A DNA stretch of 64,000 nt from Roseateles toxinivorans. Its GTDB lineage: Bacteria > Pseudomonadota > Gammaproteobacteria > Burkholderiales > Burkholderiaceae_C. The stretch covers positions 646,839 to 710,838 of the forward strand of contig NZ_SNXS01000004.1 of assembly GCF_004362525.1 (NCBI RefSeq). Direction: 5' to 3'. Both the position numbers and the translations under genes were made by a program. Each line of letters starts with the position of its first letter. Within the stretch, counting starts at the first letter, position 1. Under the pieces are notes generated by a model, which had not been told where the DNA came from, searched no databases, and saw only the letters and a list, made by a program, of their open reading frames with translations. Shown here one piece after another: positions 49,862 through 58,900 of the stretch.

Positions 49862-50127
49862 TGGGGCGGCAGAGGGGACGGGGGGCCGGCCACGACGGGC
49901 TGAAGTTTTGGCCAGTCCCTTCGGACCGGCCTCCAACTTCTTTATGCCCGCCGTGGCCGGCCCCCCATCCCCTCTGCGGAGCGGCTGGTGGCCGCCAACG
50001 GCACGCGCGTTGCCGCAGGGATGAGGGTGTGCCGGTCGCAGCGGGCATAGAGAAGCCGATGTCCGGTCCGTCCAGGGCCGGACGATGCTTCAGCCCGCAG
50101 CGGCCGGCACGCCCTCGTCCCTGCCGC
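49862..50127. repeat. Double-hairpin intergenic element, copy 2
   Basis: Second copy of the element at 44497-44759, in a 354-base gap without genes. It keeps the same order: GGGGGGCCGGCCACG facing CGTGGCCGGCCCCCC, then GCAGGGATGAGGG facing CCCTCGTCCCTGC. The arms are better conserved than the loops, and several changes occur as compensating pairs within stems, e.g. GTCCGTC facing GGCCGGAC. It ends 35 bases before the acyl ligase gene. Confidence 0.85.
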
Positions 50128-50162
50128 CTCAACCTTCAACTCGTTCAACGGGGGCACTGACC

Positions 50163-51503
50163 ATGGACTGGCTGCTTGAGCGCTTCGCAAAAGCTGACCC
50201 CGGGCTGAAGGCCTTCGTTCACAAGGGCCGCATCACCACCTACGGCGAGGTCTCGCAGAGCATTGCCCGCTTCGCCGGCGAACTGAAGACTAGAGGCGTG
50301 CAGCCGGGCCAGACCGTCGTCATCCTGGCCGACTACGCGCCCGACGTGTTCTGCATGATCCTGGCCCTGGCCTCGCTGAAAACCATCGTCGTACCGATGA
50401 CACGCGGCCCGGTGATCGAGGAGGGCGAGGCGCTGTCTATTTCCGGCTGCGACCACGCGATCGACTTTGCACCCGATGGCCTGAGCTGGACGCTGGAGCC
50501 GCGTTCGATTCCGGCGCCCAATCCGATGCTGGCCGAGTTCCGCGCCACCGGCAAGGCCGGCTTGGTGCTGTTCTCTTCGGGCTCCACCGGCAAACCCAAG
50601 GGCATGCTGCACGATTTCGAGCGGGTGATGGACAAGTTCCTCGTCGCTCGAACGCCCATCGTGGCGATCCCGTTCCTGATGTTGGACCATTTCGGCGGCA
50701 TCAACACCATCCTGGCCATCACGGCCAGTCTGGGCACCGTGGTCACGGCCGAGAACCGCGCCATTGCCACCATCTGCCAAGCGATCCAGGACTTCAAGGT
50801 CGAGCTGCTGCCGACCACGCCGTCCTTCCTGACCCTGCTGGCCGCCACCGATCTGTCGCAGCGCTACGACCTGACGTCGCTGAAACGCATCACCTATGGC
50901 ACCGAGACGATGCCGCAGGCCACGCTGGACCGCATCCGTGCACGTTTTCCGGGCGTGGAGCTGCAGCAGACCTATGGCCTGTCCGAGGTCGGCGTGCTGC
51001 GCTCGCAGTCGCGGCCCGATGGGTCGCTGTGGGTGCGCATCGGCGGCTCGGGCTTCGAGACCCAGGTGCGCGACGGCATCCTGTGGATACGCTCGGACTA
51101 TCGGATGATCGGCTACCTGAACGCCCCCTCGGGCTTCGACGCCGAGGGCTGGTTCAACACCCAGGACCGGGTCGAGGTCGATGGCGACTATTTCCGGATA
51201 CTGGGTCGCATCACCGACCTGATCAATGTCGGAGGCCAGAAGGTCTATCCGGCCGAGGTCGAGGACGTGATCCTGGCCCAGCCGAACATCGCCGACGTGG
51301 TGGTGGTCGGCGAGAAGCATGCGCTGCTGGGTCAGATCGTCGTGGCCAAGGTAGTGGTGCATGAGCCCGAGGCGGCGGACGCGCTGCGCCTTCGCCTGCG
51401 CAAGGCCTGCCTGGCCAAGCTGGCGGCCTTCAAGGTGCCGGCCAAGGTGGAGTTGCTGGACCAGGAGATCTACTCCGCCCGGTTCAAGAAGATGCGACGC
51501 TGA
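50163..51503 (+). CDS. AMP-forming acyl-CoA/acyl-ACP ligase
   Basis: 446 residues, short for the adenylate-forming family (usually 500-560). Core motifs: A3 loop SSGSTGKPKG (138-147), A5 TYGLSEVG, A7/A8 NTQDRVEVDGDYFRILGRITDLINVGGQKV and a C-terminal SARFKKMRR with the A10-type lysine. It activates a carboxylic acid as the AMP ester and transfers it to CoA or to an ACP. In this cluster it could load an external acyl group onto one of the two carriers. Confidence 0.9.
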   Translation: MDWLLERFAKADPGLKAFVHKGRITTYGEVSQSIARFAGELKTRGVQPGQTVVILADYAPDVFCMILALASLKTIVVPMTRGPVIEEGEALSISGCDHAIDFAPDGLSWTLEPRSIPAPNPMLAEFRATGKAGLVLFSSGSTGKPKGMLHDFERVMDKFLVARTPIVAIPFLMLDHFGGINTILAITASLGTVVTAENRAIATICQAIQDFKVELLPTTPSFLTLLAATDLSQRYDLTSLKRITYGTETMPQATLDRIRARFPGVELQQTYGLSEVGVLRSQSRPDGSLWVRIGGSGFETQVRDGILWIRSDYRMIGYLNAPSGFDAEGWFNTQDRVEVDGDYFRILGRITDLINVGGQKVYPAEVEDVILAQPNIADVVVVGEKHALLGQIVVAKVVVHEPEAADALRLRLRKACLAKLAAFKVPAKVELLDQEIYSARFKKMRR

Positions 51504-51574
51504 AATCCGGCTATTCCAGCATTGAAAGGGCGCGCTCAGCGGCCACAATCGACGGCAAAGCTACAGGGTGTGCC

Positions 51575-51985
51575 ATGTCCATTGATCGCTGCCAGATCCT
51601 CGATCTGCCCAAGATTCAAGACCCGCGGGGAAACCTGACCTTCATCGAGGGCGGTATCCACGTGCCTTTCGACATCCAGCGCGTCTACTACCTGTACGAC
51701 GTGCCCGGCGGCTCCGAGCGGGGCGGCCATGCGCACAAGCAGCTGCACCAGTTCATCGTCGCGATGTCGGGCAGCTTCGACGTGGTGCTGGATGACGGCA
51801 AGGACAAGAAGCGGGTGCACCTGAACCGCTCGTACAACGGCCTCTACGTCTGCCCGATGATCTGGCGCGAGCTGGACAACTTCTCGTCCGGCGCGGTCTG
51901 CATGGTGCTGGCCTCGACCAAGTACGAGGAGGACGACTACTACCGCGACTACGCCGAGTTCATGCTGGCGAGGTGGAGCAAATGA
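51575..51985 (+). CDS. dTDP-4-oxo-6-deoxyhexose 3,4-ketoisomerase (FdtA/QdtA type)
   Basis: 136 residues, a single cupin of the FdtA/WxcM-like family. The paired histidines in [12 protein letters not shown] (His52, His54) are the catalytic ones in this family; [10 protein letters not shown] and LYDVPGG are further signatures. It moves the keto group of dTDP-4-oxo-6-deoxyglucose from C4 to C3. Whether the gluco or galacto product forms (leading to Qui3N or Fuc3N) cannot be read safely. The stop overlaps the aminotransferase start (ATGA). Confidence 0.92.
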   Translation: MSIDRCQILDLPKIQDPRGNLTFIEGGIHVPFDIQRVYYLYDVPGGSERGGHAHKQLHQFIVAMSGSFDVVLDDGKDKKRVHLNRSYNGLYVCPMIWRELDNFSSGAVCMVLASTKYEEDDYYRDYAEFMLARWSK

Positions 51986-53076
51986 GCCTGCCGTTCCTGG
52001 ACCTGAAGCGCGTCAACGCGGCTCACGATGAGGCCATCCGCGCCGCGGTGAACCGCGTGCTGGACTCCGGTTGGTACATCCTCGGTGACGAGTGCGCGGC
52101 CTTCGAGCGCGAGTACGCGGCCTATTGCGAGGTCAAGCACTGCATCGCCGTGGCCAATGGCCTGGATGCGCTGCACCTGATTTTGCGTGCCTATGGCATT
52201 GGCGCTGGCGACGAGGTCATCGTGCCGTCCAACACCTTTATCGCCACCTGGCTGGCCGTCAGCCAGGCCGGCGCAACGCCGGTGCCGGTGGAGCCGAACG
52301 CTGCCACCCACAATATCGACCCTGCGCTGATCGAAGCCTCGATCACCTCGCGGACCAAGGCCATCATGCCGGTCCATCTGTACGGCCAGCCGGCCGAGAT
52401 GACGGCCATCATGGACATCGCCCGCCGCCATGGCCTGAAGGTCATCGAGGATGCGGCCCAGGCCCATGGGGCACGCTTCCAGGGGCGCCGCACCGGCGGC
52501 CTGGCCGATGCCGCCGGCTTCAGCTTCTACCCGGGCAAGAACCTGGGTGCGCTGGGCGATGGCGGGGCGATCACGACCAACGACGATGCGCTGGCCGCCA
52601 AGCTGCGCATGCTGCGCAACTACGGCGCCAGCATCAAGTACCACCACGAGATGGCCGGCGTGAACTCGCGGCTGGACGAGATCCAGGCGGCGATGTTGCG
52701 CGCCAAGCTGCCGGCGCTGGACGCCGAGAACGAGGCGCGCCGCCGTGTCGCCGGTTTCTACCTTGATGCGCTGCGCGGCCTGCCGCTGGACCTGCCAGTC
52801 GTGGCCGGTGGCGCCGAGCCCGTATGGCATCTGTTCGTCATCGGCACCGACCGGCGCGCCGACCTGCAGGCGGCGCTGACCCAGGCGCAGATCGGCCACT
52901 TGGTGCATTACCCGATCGCCTGCCATCGCCAGCAGGCCTATGCCGACCAGACCTGGCCGGCGCTGCCGATCGCCGAGCGCCTGGCGGAGCGGGTGCTGAG
53001 CCTGCCGATCGCGCCCTATATGACCGCGGATGATGTGGGCCGCGTGGCGGCCGTCATCCGCGCGACGCTGAGCTGA
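51982..53076 (+). CDS. dTDP-3-oxo-6-deoxyhexose aminotransferase (DegT/DnrJ/EryC1)
   Basis: 364 residues, PLP-dependent sugar aminotransferase. The cofactor lysine is Lys186 in [15 protein letters not shown]; earlier markers are [16 protein letters not shown] and EDAAQAHGA. Coupled by overlap to the 3,4-ketoisomerase, it should aminate C3 and give dTDP-3-amino-3,6-dideoxyhexose (FdtB/QdtB role). The dTDP-glucose synthase and dehydratase (RmlA, RmlB) are not in the window and must lie elsewhere. Confidence 0.93.
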   Translation: MSLPFLDLKRVNAAHDEAIRAAVNRVLDSGWYILGDECAAFEREYAAYCEVKHCIAVANGLDALHLILRAYGIGAGDEVIVPSNTFIATWLAVSQAGATPVPVEPNAATHNIDPALIEASITSRTKAIMPVHLYGQPAEMTAIMDIARRHGLKVIEDAAQAHGARFQGRRTGGLADAAGFSFYPGKNLGALGDGGAITTNDDALAAKLRMLRNYGASIKYHHEMAGVNSRLDEIQAAMLRAKLPALDAENEARRRVAGFYLDALRGLPLDLPVVAGGAEPVWHLFVIGTDRRADLQAALTQAQIGHLVHYPIACHRQQAYADQTWPALPIAERLAERVLSLPIAPYMTADDVGRVAAVIRATLS

Positions 53077-53089
53077 AACGCGCGGCGCC

Positions 53090-54073
53090 ATGCAATTCAC
53101 CACCCTGGTCCCGGCCTACAAGCCCAAGTACCTGATCGAGCTGCTGACGGCGCTGCGCCACCAGACCGTCAAGCCCGCCAGAGTCATCATCTCCGACGAC
53201 AGCCCCGACCAGGCCTTCGTGGCCATGCTGTCCGAGGACCCGATCAAGCGCGCCATCGCCGACCTGAAGGTGACCGTGCTGCCCGGCCCGCGCAGCGGCG
53301 CCTACAACAATTTCCGCCGCCTGCTGCAGCTGTTCGGCGAGCAGCCGACCGAGCTGTTCCACCTGCTGCTGGATGACGACATCCCGTACCCCAGCTTCTA
53401 CGAGCGCCATCTGCAGGCCCACAGCAGCGGCACCATTCACTGCGCAGTAAGCCGGCGCTGGACGGCGCTGGAGTCCGGCCAACCGATACGCGATCTGCCG
53501 GTGCCCACGGCCGTGGCCACGCACCCGCAGCGCCTGCTGGGCCTGGACGCGCGCGTGCTGTTCACGCAGACCGCCGGCATGAGCGCCAACTGGCTGGGCG
53601 AGTTCTCCAACGCCACCTTTCGCTCCGGCATGGCGGCCGAGCTGGACGACCCCAGCCTGGACGGCATCTGCTTCACCGGCCTCGAAGACCTAGGCGCCTT
53701 TCTGAAGGCCAGCCTGCACGGTCCGGTGGGCTATATCAACGACCATCTGGGCTATTTCCGCACCAGCGGCGAACAGCACTCGGCCGATCCGATGGGGCGG
53801 CCGATGAAGCTGGCCCATCTGGCCTATGTGGCCCTGGCCATCGCCGGCCGCAGGCTCGAGAAGCTGACGCCCGAGCAGTGCAACAACGTGCTGGCCGCGC
53901 TGTGCCCGCTGATTCCGCAGCGCTATGGCCAGGAGGCCGATCTGGCCGAGCTGAATGCGGTGATGCCGGCACTGGCCGGCGGCGATGCGGCGGCCGAGAG
54001 TGATTTCCTGGCGCTGTGGCAGGTTTACAGCGGCGCCGCAGCGCGCCGGCCGCTTGACGCATTGGCTGGCTGA
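53090..54073 (+). CDS. Glycosyltransferase family 2-like protein
   Basis: 327 residues. GT-A fold beginning TTLVPAYKPKYLIELLTAL, nucleotide-binding ISDDSPD and a DxD-type HLLLDDDIPYP near residue 95. The second half (about 170-327) is divergent, with a FTGLEDLGAFLKASL segment. No membrane segment, so it probably works at the cytoplasmic face. It may add the amino sugar, or the sugar before it, to a protein or lipid acceptor. Confidence 0.82.
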   Translation: MQFTTLVPAYKPKYLIELLTALRHQTVKPARVIISDDSPDQAFVAMLSEDPIKRAIADLKVTVLPGPRSGAYNNFRRLLQLFGEQPTELFHLLLDDDIPYPSFYERHLQAHSSGTIHCAVSRRWTALESGQPIRDLPVPTAVATHPQRLLGLDARVLFTQTAGMSANWLGEFSNATFRSGMAAELDDPSLDGICFTGLEDLGAFLKASLHGPVGYINDHLGYFRTSGEQHSADPMGRPMKLAHLAYVALAIAGRRLEKLTPEQCNNVLAALCPLIPQRYGQEADLAELNAVMPALAGGDAAAESDFLALWQVYSGAAARRPLDALAG

Positions 54074-54076
54074 ACG

Positions 54077-55030
54077 ATGAGCAGGCTTGACGACTTTCTG
54101 GCCATCGAGCGCGAGCTGGCGCAGGCCAACCACCAGCGCCTGGCCGCGCAGTACGGTCAGCCGGTGGGCAGCCTGTCGCGCGACGAGGTGGCCATTGCCG
54201 GCGTTGACGGCTGGCAGTACATCGCCAATGGCAACAATGCCTGGGAGCAGCAGTACCTGGGCCAGATGCAGCTGGCCCCCGACGGTCTGCAGCAATGGCA
54301 GGCCGCCTTCGAGCGGCGGCTGACGGCAGCGCACAGCATCGGCGCGAATTTCGCTCACCTGGTCGTGCCCGAGAAGCAGGCCATCTTCCCCGGCGCCCGC
54401 TGGCCGGCCGGCGGCGCGGTGCCTGCCCCCAAGGCTTTGGCCGATCGCCCGGTGCAGCAGATGCTGAAGGCCATACCGCAGGGCCTGGTTTATCCGGTCG
54501 AGCGCCTGCATGCCGAGTCCTGGCGCGCCGAGCTGGCCTTTCGCGGCAACAGCCACTGGTGCGCCAGCGGCGCCTGGTTCGGCTTTTGCGAGCTGATGCA
54601 GGCGGTCTGGCCCGAGCGCGAGTTCGACTTCAGGCACGTGCCGCTGGTGCGCAGCTGGTGGCGGCATGACCTGCTGCTGAAGTTTGTCGAAGAAGAGTGC
54701 TTCGAGAGCGTGATCGCCATCCCCCGGCGCGCCACCATGGTCTACGACAACCGGCTGATGGCCACCACCGGCCGCCATGTCGGCAACCACTATGTGCTGC
54801 AGAACCCGGCCGCGCCGATCCAGGAAGCGGTGGTGATCTTCGGCGACAGCTATTCCTACGACGTCGGTTTCTCCGACCTGATGGCGGCCTTCTTCGGCCA
54901 GGTCCATTTCGTCTGGAACACCCTGGTCGACTTCCAGTACTGCAAGAGCGTAAACGCCAAGCTGGTGCTGGTGCAGAGCGCCGAGCGCTATCTGGTGCGA
55001 CCCCATACACAAGATTTGTTGCCTAGCTGA
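54077..55030 (+). CDS. AlgX/AlgJ-like SGNH acetyltransferase relative
   Basis: 317 residues. Three features of the alginate O-acetyltransferase AlgJ/AlgX family appear in order: IAGVDGWQYIANGNNAWEQ (the G-x-DGW-F segment) near residue 42, NSHWCASGAW at 158-167 in place of the usual DxHW motif, and GDSYSYD with nucleophile Ser258. The catalytic Asp of DxH is Asn158 here, so activity may be altered. No signal peptide or membrane anchor is seen, whereas AlgX/AlgJ act in the periplasm. It may acetylate the glycan or have become a binding protein. Confidence 0.7.
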   Translation: MSRLDDFLAIERELAQANHQRLAAQYGQPVGSLSRDEVAIAGVDGWQYIANGNNAWEQQYLGQMQLAPDGLQQWQAAFERRLTAAHSIGANFAHLVVPEKQAIFPGARWPAGGAVPAPKALADRPVQQMLKAIPQGLVYPVERLHAESWRAELAFRGNSHWCASGAWFGFCELMQAVWPEREFDFRHVPLVRSWWRHDLLLKFVEEECFESVIAIPRRATMVYDNRLMATTGRHVGNHYVLQNPAAPIQEAVVIFGDSYSYDVGFSDLMAAFFGQVHFVWNTLVDFQYCKSVNAKLVLVQSAERYLVRPHTQDLLPS

Positions 55031-55099
55031 GGTCTCGTGTGCCAGACCGCGAAGCGCTCTGGCTCCGACTGACTGTTAGCGGCCGTTCACGGAGAAGCC

Positions 55100-55951
55100 A
55101 TGAAAGTCTGCCTGGTCCAGTACAACCCCTTCTATCCCAAGGTGGGCATTCTCGATGCCTACAACGAGGTGGTGGAGTCCTACCACTGGGGTTTTGCCGC
55201 CCTGGGTCACCAGGTCGACCGGCGCATGAACCACTTCGACCCCGAGGCGGTGAACATCGTGTTCGGCTTCCAGATCCCGCTGCAGCTGGGGCTGATCGAC
55301 AGCTTCCCGGAGAACACCATCTTCTTCAATATGGAGCGCTATGCGGGCCAGAACCTGGCCGGCACGGCGGCCGAGTATGTGGCGCGCAAATACTGGCTCT
55401 GGGACTATGCCGAGGGCAATGTCGCCACCTGGAACGCGCTGCAACCGCGCCGCCCGGCCTTCTATGCCAAGACAGCCTATGCGCCGAACCTGGAGAAGGT
55501 GCCGGCCGCCGTGGAGCAGGACATCGACGTGCTGTACTACGGCAATATCACGCCCGACCGCTCGGAGTCGCTGCACAAGATCGCGGCCTTGCGCCGCGAC
55601 CTGACCGGCCTCTCGGTGATGACGCTGTGCAATGTCTGGGGCAAGCAGCGCGACGAGTTCATTGCCCGCTCCAAGGTCGTCGTCAACTTCTCGCGCGGCA
55701 ATCTGTTCGAGATCGTGCGCGTGTCCTATCTGATGGCCAACCGCAAGGCCGTGGTCTGCGACTACACCGAGGAGCTGGAGATCGAGCCCGATCTGCACGG
55801 TGTTCTGCGCTTCGTCAAGACGCCCGACATCCTGGCCACCTGCCAGGCGCTGGTGGAGGACGACGCGGCGCGCGCGGCCTATGCACAGGCGGGCTACGAC
55901 GCAATCAAGAAGCGCGATATCCGCGACGTGATCGCGAAGGCATTCGCCTAG
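55100..55951 (+). CDS. CgeB-like glycosyltransferase (GT-B type)
   Basis: 283 residues. It starts MKVCLVQYNPFYPKVG and shows the late GT-B pattern RGNLFEIVRVSYLMANRKAVV with the preceding VLYYGNITPDRSESL. This is the type of glycosyltransferase seen in spore-coat and capsular gene sets (CgeB-like, DUF3880-related). It is the last gene of the cluster and its stop overlaps the stop of the octad-repeat gene on the other strand by a few bases. A putative ribosome binding site GGAGA lies 6 bases before ATG. Confidence 0.78.
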   Translation: MKVCLVQYNPFYPKVGILDAYNEVVESYHWGFAALGHQVDRRMNHFDPEAVNIVFGFQIPLQLGLIDSFPENTIFFNMERYAGQNLAGTAAEYVARKYWLWDYAEGNVATWNALQPRRPAFYAKTAYAPNLEKVPAAVEQDIDVLYYGNITPDRSESLHKIAALRRDLTGLSVMTLCNVWGKQRDEFIARSKVVVNFSRGNLFEIVRVSYLMANRKAVVCDYTEELEIEPDLHGVLRFVKTPDILATCQALVEDDAARAAYAQAGYDAIKKRDIRDVIAKAFA

Positions 55952-58900
55952 ATCATCGTCATCCAGTGGTGGCGGTCATCGCGCCACAGGTGCAGCTCCA
56001 GCACCGGATGCAGCAGCCCGGCGGGCGATGATTCCGCGCCAGCGGCCACCGGCGCAGTCTCGTGCGGCCCCGGTGTGGCCGGCAGCAGGCTGCCGCTGGG
56101 GGCGGCCAGCACCTCGTTGAGGGCCGGTGTGGCCGCCGCCTTGGCCGCTTCGGGGGCCTGACCGGCCAGCCACACATCGGCCAGCGCATGCTGGCTTCCA
56201 TCGGCCCTGGTGTAGCTGGACACCAGGCCCAGCACATTGCCGTTGTCCGTCTGCGTGCCGGCCTGAGCATGCAGGTCCAGCGAGACAATCTGGTAGTCGC
56301 TCAGCAGCTTCAGCTCGCCGGCATCGGTGACGCCGTCATGGTCGGAGTCGACCCAGATGCGCAGATCTTTGAAGGCGGCATCGGCGGCACTGAGCTTGCC
56401 GTCGTGATTGCCGTCGTGCTGCGCGAGCGCGCTGAAGCCGTTGTGGGCGCGCGTGCCGTCGGGCAGCAGGGTTGCGCCACCGAACAGCTCGCTGCCGTTG
56501 TTGACCTTGCCATCGTGATTGCGATCCATCACCAGCAGGCCATCGCCTGGTGCGACCCAGCCGAACCTGCCAGCCTGGCCGATGTGATGCAGGTCGAAAT
56601 CCACGCCCTGGGCGGCGCTCAGCGTGTTGATTCCATGGCCGTCCAGGTCCAGCATCAGCGGCGTGGCCAGCAGAAAGGCGGCCAACTGCGCCCCCGACAT
56701 CACCGACACCTCGGAGCCCTCGAAGGCGGCAATCTGGTGGGTGCCCATCGACGCGATGTCGGCGGTCTCCAGGCCTGGCACCTGCTGCGTGGTCAGCGCG
56801 ACGATGTTTTCGGTGCTCAGGGCGCGGGCCTGGGCAGTGGTCAGCGCGGATATCTGGCCGGTGCTCAGCACGGCGAAGTGATCGGTAGCCAGGTGGCCGA
56901 TCTGATCGACGCTCAGTGCCGCGATATGGGCGGTGGTCAGGCGCAGGAAGGGGGCCGTGCCCAAGGCGTTCAGGTCCTCGGTGCTCAGCGCGGCGACCTG
57001 GTCGGTGGTCAAGGTCGAGACCTGGGCAGGCGTCAGCGCCGCCATCTGCTGGGTGCTCAGACCTGCAATTTGCGAGGGGTTCAGCGAGCGCAGGGCCGAG
57101 GGCGTCAGCGCGGCCAGATCCTGGGTCTCGATGGCGCCCAGCTGCTCGGAGCTGAACGAGGCCGCCTGCGCCGAGCTGAAGGCACTGAATTGCCGTGTTG
57201 TCAGCGCGATGATGTCTTCGGTGCCCAGCGCGTGCACGGCGGCCAGAGTCAGGCTGCCGATGGCGCCGGTGCTCAGGGCCGCCAGATCGGCCGACTCCAG
57301 TGCCTGCATCTGCTGAGTGGTGAAGCCCGAGACCTGGGCGCTGGTCAGTGCGGCGAACTGCTGGGTTCCCAGCGCGTTCAGGGTGTCGGTGGCCAGCGAG
57401 CCCAGCTGCTCGCTGGTGAAGGTGGCCACCTGGGCGGTGGACAGCGAGCCCATCTGGGCCACCGTCAGCCCGCCGAACTGTGCAGGCGACAGGGCGCGGA
57501 AGGCGGCCGCCGACAGCGCGCCAATGTCCTGGGTCTCGATGGCGGCGATCTGCTCCGAGCTCAGCGCGGCGGTCTGGGTCGAGCCCAGCGCCGCGAACTG
57601 CCTGCTGCTCAGCGCGGCAACACCTTCAGGTGTCAGCGCGGCGAAGGTAGCCGTGCTCATGGCGCGCAAGGCGACGGTGCTGATGGCGTTCAGGTCGGCC
57701 GTTTCCATCAGCTGAATCTGTGCCGTCGTCAGCGCCGCCACCTGGGAGCCGCCCAGCGAGGCGAACTGACGCGTGCTCAGGCCATTCAACTCTTCCTGGC
57801 CCAGGCCGGCGACCTGCACGGTGCTCAGTGCGGCCACCTGTGTCGTGCTCAGCGCCGCCATCTGCTCCGGTGTCAGCCCGGTGAGTTGGGAGGCGGCCAG
57901 GCCGCGGATGGCGGCGGTGCTCAGCGCGGCCAGGTCCTGGGTCTCGATCGAGGCAATCTGCAGCGCATTCAGCGCTGCCATCTGGCTGGAGCTGAGCGCG
58001 GCGAACTGGCGGGAGCTCAGAGCAACAATGGCGTCGCCGCTGAGCGCCTCTATGGCCATGGTGCTGAGCTGCCGTATCGAGGCGGTGCTCATCGAGGCCA
58101 GGTCCTCCAGTTCCAGGCCGCCGACCTGGGCCGGCGTCAGCGCGGCCACCTGGGCGGTGGTCAGCGAGGCGAACTGCCCGGTGCTCATCGCGTTCAAGGC
58201 CTGGTTGCTCAGCGAGGCGACCTGGTCGGTGCCCAGCGAGGCCACCTGACGCGTGCTCAGCGTCATCATCTGATCGGCACTCAGCCCCTGCATCTGCCCG
58301 GGGCTCAACGCACGCAGCGCGGTGGTGCTCAGGGCGGCCAGATCGGCCGGTTCGATGGCGCCGATCTGCTGGGCGCTCAGCGCGCTCATCTGGGCCGAAC
58401 CGAGGGCGGAGATCTGGGCGCTGCTGAGCGTGACGATGGCCTCGGCGCTGAGTGCGGCGATGGCGTCGGCGCTGAGCGCGCGTATCGCTGCGGTGCGCAG
58501 GGCGGCCAGGTCCTCCATCTCTATCGTGCGCAGCTGCGCGGCCGTCAGCACGGAGGCCTGGGCGCTGGTGAGGGCGGCGAACTGGCTTGGATCCAGGGCG
58601 TTGAGCTGTACCGCCGCGATCCCCGGCAACTCGGCGGTGGCCAGTGCCGCGATCTGGGCGGTGCTCAGCGACAGCAGTTGCTCGGCGCTGAGGCTGTTGA
58701 GTTGCGCGGCCCGCAGGGCGCCGACCTGGCCCGCCTTGAGGCCGTCGAGCTGCTCGGGCAGCAGCGCGCGCAGCGCCACCGGCGACAGCGCGGTGATGTC
58801 GGCGCTGTCGATCGCGCCAAGCTGGGCGGAGGACAGGGCGGCCAGCTGCAGTCCATTCAGAGAAGCGATCTGCTGACTGCTGAGCGCCATCATCGCGCCG

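Noticed and set aside
44468..50162. Insertion sequence or transposon at the two intergenic elements
   Set aside because: No transposase frame inside or beside them and no clear target-site duplication; the short frames within are repeat translations. Non-autonomous mobility remains possible.
54077..55030. Alginate biosynthesis locus
   Set aside because: Only one AlgX/J-like gene is present; alg8, alg44, algD, algI and other alginate genes are missing.
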